DNA of 64,000 nucleotides from Pseudobutyrivibrio xylanivorans DSM 14809 (GTDB taxonomy: Bacteria; Bacillota; Clostridia; Lachnospirales; Lachnospiraceae), in assembly GCF_900141825.1 (NCBI RefSeq), contig NZ_FQYQ01000004.1, forward strand, positions 1 through 64,000, read 5' to 3'. Both the position numbers and the translations under genes were made by a program. Below, in pieces: positions 34,701 to 42,861 of this stretch; position 1 is the first letter of the stretch, and every line of letters begins with the position of its first letter. The notes below the pieces were generated by a model that did no database searches, was not told where the DNA came from, and worked only from the letters and a program-made list of their open reading frames with translations.

Positions 34701-36887
34701 ATGAAGAAAGTACTTAAGAAAATAAAAGCCGGGTTTAGTTGGCTTGGAAATAATATAAAGAAGCCTTTCATAAAGCTCGCAAATTCAAAGGCTGTTCAAG
34801 GCTATCTCAGCTCTAAGTTCCATAGAACATGGATGATGCTTTGGGATAAATATTCATTTTGGATGCACATTCCACTTTCGCTAATAATAATATTCCTTAT
34901 GGAGTGGATGTCCCGTCATTCGTTTACAGCTGCATGCACATTCGTTTCAGACCATACAGGTCCTTACCTATTTAATTCTTATTGTGTATTTGTAGCATTA
35001 TCTATAGTATTTCTTAGCAAGAGAAGAGGCTGGTGGCGAGTATTTATCAGTATGATATTTATAATTCTTGGAATTATAAACTGTGTCATTCTGTTGAATC
35101 GAGTATCACCATTTGGATATACAGATTTATATATGATTAGCGACCTGCTTACTATGCAGGATTCTAATTACTTCTCACCTCAGCAGGCTATGCTGGCCAT
35201 CATTGCATTGATTGTCTACATTATACTAATGATTATCTATGCAGCGCGTGGTCCTAAGAAGCAGGATGGAAAGCCATTCTGGCAGAGATTGATACTTGTT
35301 GTTGCTTTATTCGTATCACTTTATCCATCCACTATCCTTCTTAGAAATTCCGGAATCATGACATCATACTTCGGAAACCTTGCACAGGGATACCTTGATT
35401 ACGGTTATTTATACGGTTTTTCTACTTCAGTTTTAGACAGAGGTATGAATAGACCCTTCGGATATTCAGAAGCTAAAATCGACACTATTCTGGAGAACGA
35501 TGGAGCATACATCCAGACACTCCAGACAGCAGATGGAACAAGACCTAATATAGTAGTAATCCTCTTGGAGTCATTCTATGATGTATCAGAATGCAAGTTC
35601 CTTGAGACAAGCGAGGATCCAATCCCATTTATTCACTCATTGGAGCAGAACTACTCTACTGGACACTGTATCGTGCCTGTAGTTGGTGCTGGTACATGTA
35701 ACTCAGAGTTCGAAGTTCTTACAGGCCTCAGCTGTAACTTCTTTGGACCAGGTGAGTACCCACAGAAGACTATCCTTAAGGAAGTAGATGTAGAAAGTTA
35801 TGCCGATGTTCTTAATGAGATTGGTTACACTTCTCATGTAGTTCACAACAATGGTGGTAATTTCTATTCTAGAAAGAACGCATTCTCCCAAATGGGATTT
35901 GATACCTTCACATCGAAGGAACTTTTAGATATCACAGAGTACACACCACTCGGCAACTGGCCTACAGATGATATTCTTCTTCAGGCTACACTTGATGCTA
36001 TGGATACTACAGAGGGTAGTGATTTCATTTACACTATCACAGTAGAGGGACATGGCTCTTATCCAGAGTACGAGGTGGAGAAGGACCCTGAAATCAAGGT
36101 TAAAGCCAATGGAAAGACAGAAGGACAGAATTATGCTTGGGAATACTATGTAAACCGTATTCACAACGTAGATGACTTTATTAAGCAGTACATCCAGGCC
36201 TTTGATGAGCGTGGTGAGGACACCATCGTAATCATGTTTGGTGACCACCTTCCAACAATGGGTCTTACAAATGACGAAGTAAAAACTGGTGATTTATACA
36301 AGACAAAATATTTCACATGGAATAACTTTGGAATGGAAAAGAATGATATGGATCTTACTTCATATCAGCTTGTATCAGAGTATTTAAACAGACTTGGTAT
36401 CCACAACGGAAATATCAATGGATATCACCAGACAGCAATGGCTGCAGGTAAGAAATACGGCACAGGCGAGTACATGAATGACCTTAGAATGCTTCAGTAT
36501 GACATCATGTACGGTGACCGCTATACATATAAGGCCGGTAAAGAATACAAGGCTTCTGACATCATTATGGGTGTTAACGAGGTAAACGTAGACAGAGCTT
36601 ATTTCTTCAATGGAAGGCTTCATATCTACGGTGATGAATTTACTAAATGGTCTAAAGTATTCGTAAATGATGAGCAGGTATCTACAAAGTATGAGTCTGG
36701 TCAGGTTATTACGATAAATGCCAAAGATGTTAAGAATGGCGATAAAATTAAAGTGTGCCAGGTAGGTAGTTCAAATACAATCTTCCGTGAATCCAACGAG
36801 TACGTGGTCTACGATCCACACTACGTAGAGGAGACTGAGGAAGAGGCAATTGAAGATGGAGAAGCCGAAGCTGATTCAGCTGACTAA
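34701..36887 (+). CDS. LTA synthase family protein (sulfatase-type phosphoglycerol transferase)
   Basis: This 728-residue membrane enzyme has five or so N-terminal transmembrane helices (about 50-230) and an extracellular sulfatase-fold domain (about 280-600). The catalytic Thr lies in GAGTCNSEF (Thr332), as in lipoteichoic acid synthases, and the metal-site FGDHLPT motif is near 513-519. It should transfer glycerol-phosphate from phosphatidylglycerol to a growing polymer or other acceptor. The region after about 610 forms a small beta domain and ends with a strongly acidic tail. ATG follows CGGAGG by 6 nt. The gene ends at a terminator that is itself part of the large inverted repeat downstream. 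Confidence 0.9.
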   Translation: MKKVLKKIKAGFSWLGNNIKKPFIKLANSKAVQGYLSSKFHRTWMMLWDKYSFWMHIPLSLIIIFLMEWMSRHSFTAACTFVSDHTGPYLFNSYCVFVALSIVFLSKRRGWWRVFISMIFIILGIINCVILLNRVSPFGYTDLYMISDLLTMQDSNYFSPQQAMLAIIALIVYIILMIIYAARGPKKQDGKPFWQRLILVVALFVSLYPSTILLRNSGIMTSYFGNLAQGYLDYGYLYGFSTSVLDRGMNRPFGYSEAKIDTILENDGAYIQTLQTADGTRPNIVVILLESFYDVSECKFLETSEDPIPFIHSLEQNYSTGHCIVPVVGAGTCNSEFEVLTGLSCNFFGPGEYPQKTILKEVDVESYADVLNEIGYTSHVVHNNGGNFYSRKNAFSQMGFDTFTSKELLDITEYTPLGNWPTDDILLQATLDAMDTTEGSDFIYTITVEGHGSYPEYEVEKDPEIKVKANGKTEGQNYAWEYYVNRIHNVDDFIKQYIQAFDERGEDTIVIMFGDHLPTMGLTNDEVKTGDLYKTKYFTWNNFGMEKNDMDLTSYQLVSEYLNRLGIHNGNINGYHQTAMAAGKKYGTGEYMNDLRMLQYDIMYGDRYTYKAGKEYKASDIIMGVNEVNVDRAYFFNGRLHIYGDEFTKWSKVFVNDEQVSTKYESGQVITINAKDVKNGDKIKVCQVGSSNTIFRESNEYVVYDPHYVEETEEEAIEDGEAEADSAD

Positions 36888-36891
36888 GCCC

Positions 36892-36920
36892 AGAGCCCCT
36901 TTTCAAGGGGCTCTTTTTTA
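36892..36920 (+). terminator. Terminator of the LTA synthase gene
   Basis: AGAGCCCC and GGGGCTCT form an 8-bp stem with a 7-nt loop followed by TTTTTT, immediately after the stop codon. Confidence 0.93.
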
Positions 36921-37582
36921 ATGCCGCCCAGTACAGACCTAGCCCACAGGCCCTTTCAAAATTCACATATCCTGCCCTCTCAAGCTGGGCCTACTGCCAC
37001 ACTGCACATATACAATCCCATAATACTGATTTTCTAAAATACTGCGTGTCGCTTTCTTATTGATATGTGTCTTTTCAATTCTTTGCACTCCTATCAAGAA
37101 TGTGTGTCATAGATGGACAATAATAAACTAGAATTTCTTCTTACACTCAAACCCAGTAATAATTGCAATGAATATAGTGAGACTCTAGTAGAGCAAAAAT
37201 GATGTTTGGATTAGCATAGGCACGCTGAGCCATGGACGGCGAAGCGAGCCTGATAGTGAAACGGACTGAACTTGAAGGCGGTGCCTATGCTAACCAAACT
37301 CATTTTGTAGCTCTACTTAGGCGAACGATGTTGATATTGCAATTATACTGGGATTTGAGTGTAAGGAAGAATTGAGAGATAAGAATGTCCATCTCTGACA
37401 CAGCATTCTCTTCGAAGTGCAAAACCAATGAAAAGACACATATAAAAGCTCCACATGCAGTATTAAGAAAATCTAGTATTCTGCTCAAATGTATATGTGC
37501 AGTGTGGCAGCAGGCTCAGCTTGGGGCAGGCATAATAAAGGAGTGAGAGGGCCTGTGGGCAAGAGAACAAGAAGAGGGCATT

Positions 37583-37611
37583 AAAAAAGAGACTCCACAT
37601 TGTGGAGCCTC
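37583..37611 (-). terminator. Terminator of the prs operon
   Basis: On the minus strand GAGGCTCCACA pairs with TGTGGAGTCTC (one G:T pair) and is followed by six T residues. It occupies the same place in the right arm as the LTA synthase terminator does in the left arm, with a different stem sequence. Confidence 0.9.
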
Positions 37612-37619
37612 TGGGCTTT

Positions 37620-38798
37620 TTAGTATTCGCCGTTTTTGTAGCGTGTGATGAGCTTTTCGATACGTCCGTATGGGTTGAGGAGCTCTGAGATTGAGCACTC
37701 GTGATTAAGAGTATCGATGATGTAAGCGATGTACTTAGACATATCACACTTGATGAAGTAGTCTTTGCTCTGAACTTCTTCTGGAAGGTAAGTGAGGTTT
37801 GTAGTAACAACTCTGTAGATGATGCCCTTTTCTACGGCTTCATCGAACTTAGCCATACCATTTGTGAAGAGTCCGAATGTGGCTACTACGAAGATACGCT
37901 TAGCATTACGCTTCTTAAGCTCTGTAGCTACATCTATCATTGACTCGCCTGAAGAAATCATATCATCAACGATGATAACGTCCTTACCGGCAACGTCATT
38001 TCCAAGGAATTCATGAGCGACGATAGGATTACGTCCATCAACGATGCGGCTGTAATCACGACGCTTGTAGAACATACCAACATTTACACCTAAAACAGAT
38101 GCCATGTAAACGGCACGCTTTGTACCACCTTCATCTGGCGAGATAATCATAAGATTATCATTATCAAGCTTTAAGTCCTTGCAGTTCTTAAAGATGCCCT
38201 TAAGGAACTGGTAAGTAGGTGATACTGTCTCAAAGCTGTGAAGTGGAATCGCATTCTGAACACGTGGGTCGTGAGCATCAAATGTGATGATGTTATCAAC
38301 ACCCATGTTAACGAGTTCCTGAAGTGCCATAGCACAATCAAGGGATTCACGAGCACTTCTACGGTGCTGACGTCCTTCATAAAGGAATGGGATAATTACA
38401 GTAATGCGTTTTGCTTTTCCCATAGCTGCTGCGATGATACGCTTTAAGTCACAGAAGATATCATCTGGACTCATGTGGTTCTCATGGCCACAAACAGTGT
38501 AAGTAAGACTGTAATTTGTAACATCAACAAGGATGTATAAATCGAGTCCACGAACAGACTGCTTAATAATACCCTTTGCTTCGCCTGAACCGAAACGTGG
38601 ACAATCAGCATCAACAATGTAGGAATCACTACGGTAACCTGCTAGGGTGATGATAGACTGGTCGCTCTTGCGCTCCTGTCTCCACTGAAGAAGGTAGTCA
38701 TTAACTCGCTCCGCGATGGCTGTACAGCTCTTGTGTGGAATTAATCCAAGCTCAGCCATAGGTGGTGTGTTTTCCAACACGATTTCATTATTTGGCAT
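37620..38798 (-). CDS. prs: Ribose-phosphate pyrophosphokinase (PRPP synthetase)
   Basis: This 392-residue cytoplasmic enzyme makes PRPP from ribose 5-phosphate and ATP, feeding purine, pyrimidine, His, Trp and NAD synthesis. The PRPP-binding loop is in IIVDDMISSGES and the catalytic flexible-loop KRRDYSR is upstream of it. A divalent metal site, FDAHDPRVQN, replaces the more usual DLHAAQIQG. At 392 residues it is about 75 longer than standard class I Prs, mainly through an N-terminal extension and insertions, a form I associate with Lachnospiraceae. The ATG has AAGGAG 8 nt upstream. It is the last gene of a dnaD-dnaC-prs operon, 26 bp after the loader gene, and linking it to replication genes is unusual. 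Confidence 0.92.
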   Translation of the reverse strand: MPNNEIVLENTPPMAELGLIPHKSCTAIAERVNDYLLQWRQERKSDQSIITLAGYRSDSYIVDADCPRFGSGEAKGIIKQSVRGLDLYILVDVTNYSLTYTVCGHENHMSPDDIFCDLKRIIAAAMGKAKRITVIIPFLYEGRQHRRSARESLDCAMALQELVNMGVDNIITFDAHDPRVQNAIPLHSFETVSPTYQFLKGIFKNCKDLKLDNDNLMIISPDEGGTKRAVYMASVLGVNVGMFYKRRDYSRIVDGRNPIVAHEFLGNDVAGKDVIIVDDMISSGESMIDVATELKKRNAKRIFVVATFGLFTNGMAKFDEAVEKGIIYRVVTTNLTYLPEEVQSKDYFIKCDMSKYIAYIIDTLNHECSISELLNPYGRIEKLITRYKNGEY

Positions 38799-38824
38799 TG
38801 TTTGCTCCTTGAAAGATATTTTAT

Positions 38825-39817
38825 TTATTTATTCATCATTACTTTCTTAATACGAATATCGTCTCCAATGAGCCTGATGGCATCATAGTATGAAAATACT
38901 CGCGAAGTAATTCTTTCACTGTAAGTATCTCTCAACTCTTCGAGAGAAAGGTTTGTGGAAATAACTGTTGATTTGTTTCTGAGCAATCTTTCATTTAAGC
39001 ACTGAAATAGCTTTGTAATAGTGAAATTATTAGGAAATTCAGTGCCAAGGTCGTCGATGATGAGCAAATCACAATCAAAAATCTGGTCGTGTAAATCCTC
39101 TACATTAACGTTCCTTTTGAAAGTCTGATCCTCAAATACTTTGAATAGCTCAGAGGCTGTAAAGTAAATAACAGATATGCCTTCGTCTAATAGAGCCTTA
39201 GCTATGCAGTTGGATAGAAAGGTTTTTCCGCAACCAGTCTGTCCAAGCAACATTAAATTACCACCTTTTGTCTTGAAATTCTGCACAAAGTTTTGCGCTC
39301 TTTCTAGGGCTATTTGTGCAGTAGCCCTTGCGCTGACGTCGGAATTACCCTCATAGTAATTTTCGTCGTATACATTTAGGTCAAAATAGTCGAAATTCTC
39401 CTTTGAAAGGATGTTGCTGATGTTTGACTGTTTATAAACAAGATTGATGGCAGCCTGAGTGAAACAGTGGCAACGTTTTCCATTGATGTAGCCAGTGTCT
39501 TTGCAATCAGGGCAATCGTATGGTGGTTCGAGGTAATCAGCTGGGAAACCTGCTGATTCCATAAGATTAATGCGGCGTAACTTTAATTCAGAGAGCTTGC
39601 GTCTAGACTCTGCAGCCGCTGTTTGTAAATCGCTGCCATTGAAAATAGCAGTGATAGAAGATACGGAAATCTTTGAAACCTCTTCATCTAACTGTGAAAG
39701 AGCAGGAATAGCTGCGTATACTTCGTCAGTACGGTAAGCAACGATTTGATTGTTACGAGCCTGCTTATGGTTGTACTGACGCATAAGAGCATCATACTGT
39801 TCGTTAGTTAATGCCAT
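38825..39817 (-). CDS. DnaC/DnaI-type replicative helicase loader
   Basis: This 330-residue AAA+ protein has an N-terminal helical region and a zinc motif with Cys102, Cys105, Cys116 and Cys118. The ATPase domain follows, with Walker A GQTGCGKT at 192-199, Walker B LLIIDDLG including Asp254-Asp255, and an arginine-rich C-terminal region (ERITSRVF). B. subtilis DnaI has a comparable N-terminal zinc domain that binds the DnaB/DnaC helicase, followed by the same ATPase. Stand-alone IstB transposition proteins are similar, but there is no IS21 transposase here and dnaD is adjacent, so a helicase loader is favoured. It lies 12 bp after dnaD in the same operon. Confidence 0.88.
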   Translation of the reverse strand: MALTNEQYDALMRQYNHKQARNNQIVAYRTDEVYAAIPALSQLDEEVSKISVSSITAIFNGSDLQTAAAESRRKLSELKLRRINLMESAGFPADYLEPPYDCPDCKDTGYINGKRCHCFTQAAINLVYKQSNISNILSKENFDYFDLNVYDENYYEGNSDVSARATAQIALERAQNFVQNFKTKGGNLMLLGQTGCGKTFLSNCIAKALLDEGISVIYFTASELFKVFEDQTFKRNVNVEDLHDQIFDCDLLIIDDLGTEFPNNFTITKLFQCLNERLLRNKSTVISTNLSLEELRDTYSERITSRVFSYYDAIRLIGDDIRIKKVMMNK

Positions 39818-39829
39818 ATGTATTCCCCC

Positions 39830-40957
39830 TTAATTTCCTAAAATTCTTTTCTCTAATTCATCAAAATTATAATCTCTCTGTGAGAAATTATGGAACTTGG
39901 TGTTAGTTCTAGGTTTAGCAGCAGTGTTAGTGTTAGCACTATTATTTCTGGTGCGTGCTGCTGTTGAAATGTTAGCAACGTTTGCCATGCTATGTTCAAG
40001 GTCAAGTCTCTCAACATCTCCCATTGTTCTAACACCTGCTTTGTGCCAGCTTGTAAGAATAGAATCTGCATATGGGAATGATGGCTTGTTAGTCTGCATG
40101 ATAGTACGCTTGCAGGCTTCACATATTAAATCGAGAGCCATTCCGTATGAACCTGACCACTTGTTAACATAGTTGAGCTCGGACTCAACCAAAACTCTTC
40201 CTGAAATACCAAAAGACTTCATAATAGAGTAAACAAGATTGTTACGAGCACTTGATGTGCTGATAGCTTCGTCCACAGTAGTTATACCGTCCTCTGCCCA
40301 GTTGCGGGCTACAGTGTCCATGTAGTGGAAGCTGTTGTGGCCACCGCCGATGCAAGTCTCGACAAGGTACTGGATAAGATCCACTGAGAAGTGGAGACTG
40401 TCATACCAGAATAGAAGGGTGGTAGTATCGCTGATAGACAGTGGACGCTTCAGATAAGTCTGAATAGCGAAAATTAAATCCTCTACCTGCTGGTCTTCGC
40501 TGAAAGCCTTGAGCTGATCAGGGCTGTAGCTAGGCTTAGTATCAACGGTGGTGTAAACAGGAGCTATATTGTTATTTGCAGTAGATGTGCAGTGAGTAAC
40601 CTTGTTCATGGATGTAATGTTGGATATGACAGGGCTTTCAGTCTTGCCATATCCATTACCATTCACATCTACTAAGTAGATTCCAGAAAGCTCATTATCT
40701 GAAGAATACTCAAGGCGAAGAATGCCCACTTTCTCCCAATAAGTAAAGGCACGCATTACGTCTTTTTCTGTGTGGTCTAAACAGTCCGCCAACTGCGAGA
40801 TGGAAAATTCGAACCCATCCCTAGTAAGACAACGAAGCAGATAAAGGTAAACCTTTACATATTCTCCATTAGCGTCTTTCATGAAATCGTCTATGAAAGA
40901 ATTTGAAACACAGGTAAAGCCTGTGCCCCCAGTTGTGTGCAACATGATGTCAGCCAT
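39830..40957 (-). CDS. DnaD-type replication initiation protein
   Basis: This 375-residue protein has an N-terminal winged-helix domain (about 15-95; FEFSISQLADCLDHTEKDVM-type region) and two DnaD/DnaB_2 modules at about 170-235 and 240-305, each ending near a W-x-x-x-G motif such as NWAEDGI and SWHKAGV. DnaD works with DnaB and DnaI in Firmicutes to open origin DNA and load the helicase. The C terminus (about 310-360) is rich in Asn/Thr and ends with a short conserved helix. The start codon has GGGAG about 12 nt upstream. The gene heads an operon with the helicase loader and prs, and three DnaA boxes lie in its upstream region. Confidence 0.88.
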   Translation of the reverse strand: MADIMLHTTGGTGFTCVSNSFIDDFMKDANGEYVKVYLYLLRCLTRDGFEFSISQLADCLDHTEKDVMRAFTYWEKVGILRLEYSSDNELSGIYLVDVNGNGYGKTESPVISNITSMNKVTHCTSTANNNIAPVYTTVDTKPSYSPDQLKAFSEDQQVEDLIFAIQTYLKRPLSISDTTTLLFWYDSLHFSVDLIQYLVETCIGGGHNSFHYMDTVARNWAEDGITTVDEAISTSSARNNLVYSIMKSFGISGRVLVESELNYVNKWSGSYGMALDLICEACKRTIMQTNKPSFPYADSILTSWHKAGVRTMGDVERLDLEHSMANVANISTAARTRNNSANTNTAAKPRTNTKFHNFSQRDYNFDELEKRILGN

Positions 40958-40990
40958 AAATTATTCATCTCCCTCTTAACTATGTGGCAA

Positions 40991-40996
40991 ATTATA
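40991..40996 (-). promoter_or_regulatory. Probable -10 box of the dnaD-dnaC-prs operon
   Basis: On the minus strand a perfect TATAAT lies 33 bp upstream of the dnaD ATG. The -35 region (TTTTCT at 17 bp) is poor, which suggests activation or a weak promoter. Confidence 0.5.
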
Positions 40997-41065
40997 GCAA
41001 AGTCACATTGAAAAGAAAAGGGTCTGAAGTCCCGCAAGCCTTGTAAATAAAGGGTTTGTGAGGAT

Positions 41066-41171
41066 TGTGGATAATGTGGAAAAGTGCCCTCGATATAGCA
41101 AAAAAGGGACAAAAAAATCCACATCTTTTTGTGGGGAAAAAACCTCAAAAAAATGTGGATAATGTGGATAA
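41066..41171. promoter_or_regulatory. Cluster of DnaA boxes upstream of dnaD
   Basis: TGTGGATAA, the complement of the consensus DnaA box TTATCCACA, occurs perfectly at 41066-41074, 41154-41162 and 41163-41171. A near match, TGTGGAAAA, is at 41075-41083. All point the same way, and the boxes occur as two direct tandem pairs. A-rich tracts and a small ATCCACA/TTGTGGG hairpin lie between. The cluster ends at the murC stop codon and sits about 70-180 bp upstream of the dnaD -10 box. Confidence 0.8.
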
Positions 41172-42551
41172 CTATTTTTTAAGTAGATTTTCGCCTACTA
41201 AATACACGTCTCCGGCACCCATAGTTATCAACAAGTCATTGTTCAAAACATTTTTTTCTAAAAATTTTTCACAGGCCTCAAAAGTGGCTAAATAATGGGC
41301 TTCTGTTCCGAGCTTTTCCAAACGGTCTGCAATGTCTTTTGAGCTGACACCATAAATGTCTGGCTCACGGGCTGGATAGATGTCTGGAAGGATAACTATA
41401 TCTGCGGTGCTTAATGCATCTGCGAAATCATCTAATAAGCTGAGTGTACGTGTGTAGGTATGAGACTGGAAGCAAACAATTATACGATTGTGTGGGTAGT
41501 TTGCTGCAGCTGCAAGGCTGGCACGAATCTCTGTTGGATGATGAGCGTAATCGTCGATAACAGTAGCACCCTTGTAAGTACCCTTAAGCTCAAAACGACG
41601 GTGAGCACCACCAAATTTAGAAAGTCCAGTCTTGATACATTCGTAATCAACACCCATTTCAATACAAAGAACAATAGCTGAAAGAGCATTGCTGATATTG
41701 TGGTCTCCAGGTACGTGAAGAGTGATACGCTCAAGAGCCTGTCCATTGTAAACAGGAACAAAAGAAGCAAATCCTTTTTCATCGTAAGAAATATCTGTAG
41801 GAACAATATCTGCTTCACCATGAAGAGCATAAGTGATTACCTTGCACTTAAGTCCGTCAGTGAAGTAAGAAACATTTTCAATCTCATTATTAATAATAAG
41901 AGCACCATCATCTGATGTGTTCTCTGCAAACTGTCTGAAGGATGCACGAACGTTATCAAGATTCTTGAAGAAATCAAGATGATCAGCTTCTACATTAAGA
42001 ATAATGTTGTACTTAGGGAAAAAGCTGTGGAAGCTGTTTGTGTACTCGCAAGCTTCTGCAACGAATACATCGCTGTTACCAACGTGAACATTGCTGTGGA
42101 TGGCATCGAGAATGGCACCTACAGTGATTGTTGGCTCAGTTGTTGTCTCAAGAAGAATCTGGCTTACCATAGAAGTGGTAGTAGTCTTTCCGTGAGTACC
42201 TGCAACTGTGATTGAGTTAGCATAGTTCTCCATGATTTCACCAAGGAGCTCGGCACGAGTGAGCATTGGCTTACCAGAGGCCTTTGCTGCCATAAGCTCA
42301 GGATTGTCCTCAGAAATGGCTGCTGTGTAAACAATCAAATCGATATCATTTGTGATGTTCTCAGCTGCCTGTGGGTAATTTATCTTTGCACCCATTGCTT
42401 CAAGATGCTTAGTCAAATCTGAAGAAGATCTGTCTGAACCAGAAATAGTGAAGCCAGCACCAAGAAGAATCTCGGCAAGGCCACTCATGCTGATACCACC
42501 GATTCCGATAAAGTGGACGTGGCACTTGTTATTAAAATCAATTTTATACAT
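41172..42551 (-). CDS. murC: UDP-N-acetylmuramate--L-alanine ligase
   Basis: This 459-residue cytoplasmic ligase adds L-Ala to UDP-MurNAc, the first amino acid of the peptidoglycan stem peptide. The N-terminal Rossmann motif FIGIGGISMSGLA is near 14-26. The ATP-binding P-loop AGTHGKTTT is near 112-120, and the central-domain motif DDYAHHPTEI is typical of MurC. The frame extends upstream to 42629, but the ATG at 42551 is preferred: it has AAGGAAG in front and gives the standard N terminus. It lies upstream of dnaD on the same strand, separated by 214 bp holding the DnaA boxes, and no hairpin terminator was seen between them. Confidence 0.95.
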   Translation of the reverse strand: MYKIDFNNKCHVHFIGIGGISMSGLAEILLGAGFTISGSDRSSSDLTKHLEAMGAKINYPQAAENITNDIDLIVYTAAISEDNPELMAAKASGKPMLTRAELLGEIMENYANSITVAGTHGKTTTTSMVSQILLETTTEPTITVGAILDAIHSNVHVGNSDVFVAEACEYTNSFHSFFPKYNIILNVEADHLDFFKNLDNVRASFRQFAENTSDDGALIINNEIENVSYFTDGLKCKVITYALHGEADIVPTDISYDEKGFASFVPVYNGQALERITLHVPGDHNISNALSAIVLCIEMGVDYECIKTGLSKFGGAHRRFELKGTYKGATVIDDYAHHPTEIRASLAAAANYPHNRIIVCFQSHTYTRTLSLLDDFADALSTADIVILPDIYPAREPDIYGVSSKDIADRLEKLGTEAHYLATFEACEKFLEKNVLNNDLLITMGAGDVYLVGENLLKK

Positions 42552-42861
42552 TGTTTTTTCTTCCTTTTTTCTTATTAAAGAATAACCTCCCCTACAATAC
42601 CCCCAATTGCATCTACTTTCAAGGGTCAACTTAAGGAAAATTATGGATTATTTTGTTTAATATGACGGTGAATTGTCAAATAATTAACGAATTAATCGTA
42701 AAAAATTAGAATAATATTGCGTGTAAATTATCACTTTGTTATACTAAATGCATAAGAGTGTAGAATTCGTTAGATTTTGCAACTCTTAAAGGGGAGTGCT
42801 ATGGGTTCTTTTTAATTGGCACATCCTTGACGGACACCATGAGAAAGGCAGATGAAAAAGG
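42552..42861. other. Divergent intergenic region between murC and glgC (310 bp)
   Basis: The region holds a strong plus-strand promoter for glgC (listed separately) and, after it, a leader of roughly 110 nt. In the leader AAGAGT (near 42751) can pair with ACTCTT (near 42782), and that second segment can alternatively pair with GGAGT just after it, followed by TTCTTTTT. This hints at a regulatory leader, but the pairings are short. No small ORF or known riboswitch was recognised. Confidence 0.4.
42717..42745 (+). promoter_or_regulatory. Promoter of the glgC-glgD operon
   Basis: TTGCGT and TATACT are separated by 17 bp, about 115 bp upstream of the glgC start codon. Confidence 0.7.

Larger units (their letters stand above)
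36886..37618. repeat. Giant imperfect inverted repeat (about 730 bp) filling a convergent intergenic region
   Basis: The left arm 36886-37223 is the imperfect reverse complement of the right arm 37281-37618, around a 57-bp centre. Both arms are 338 bp and remain in register end to end: 36886-36895 pairs with 37609-37618, and 37213-37223 pairs with 37281-37291. By eye, identity is about 70-75 percent with perfect blocks of up to about 20 bp. The repeat begins at the LTA synthase stop codon and ends at the prs stop codon, and each arm contains the terminator of its neighbouring gene. No ORF was found inside. Confidence 0.88.

Noticed and set aside
37224-37280. The centre of the 730-bp repeat considered as a small gene or integron-type attachment site.
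   Set aside because: It has no start codon with a ribosome site, and no integrase or core-site pattern could be recognised.
38825-39817. The AAA+ protein considered as an IS21 IstB transposition helper.
   Set aside because: There is no istA-type transposase, and it is cotranscribed with dnaD and carries a DnaI-like zinc motif.
41041-41171. The DnaA box cluster considered as the chromosomal origin.
   Set aside because: dnaA, dnaN and the other usual oriC neighbours are absent, and only three boxes are present. A regulatory or titration site fits better.
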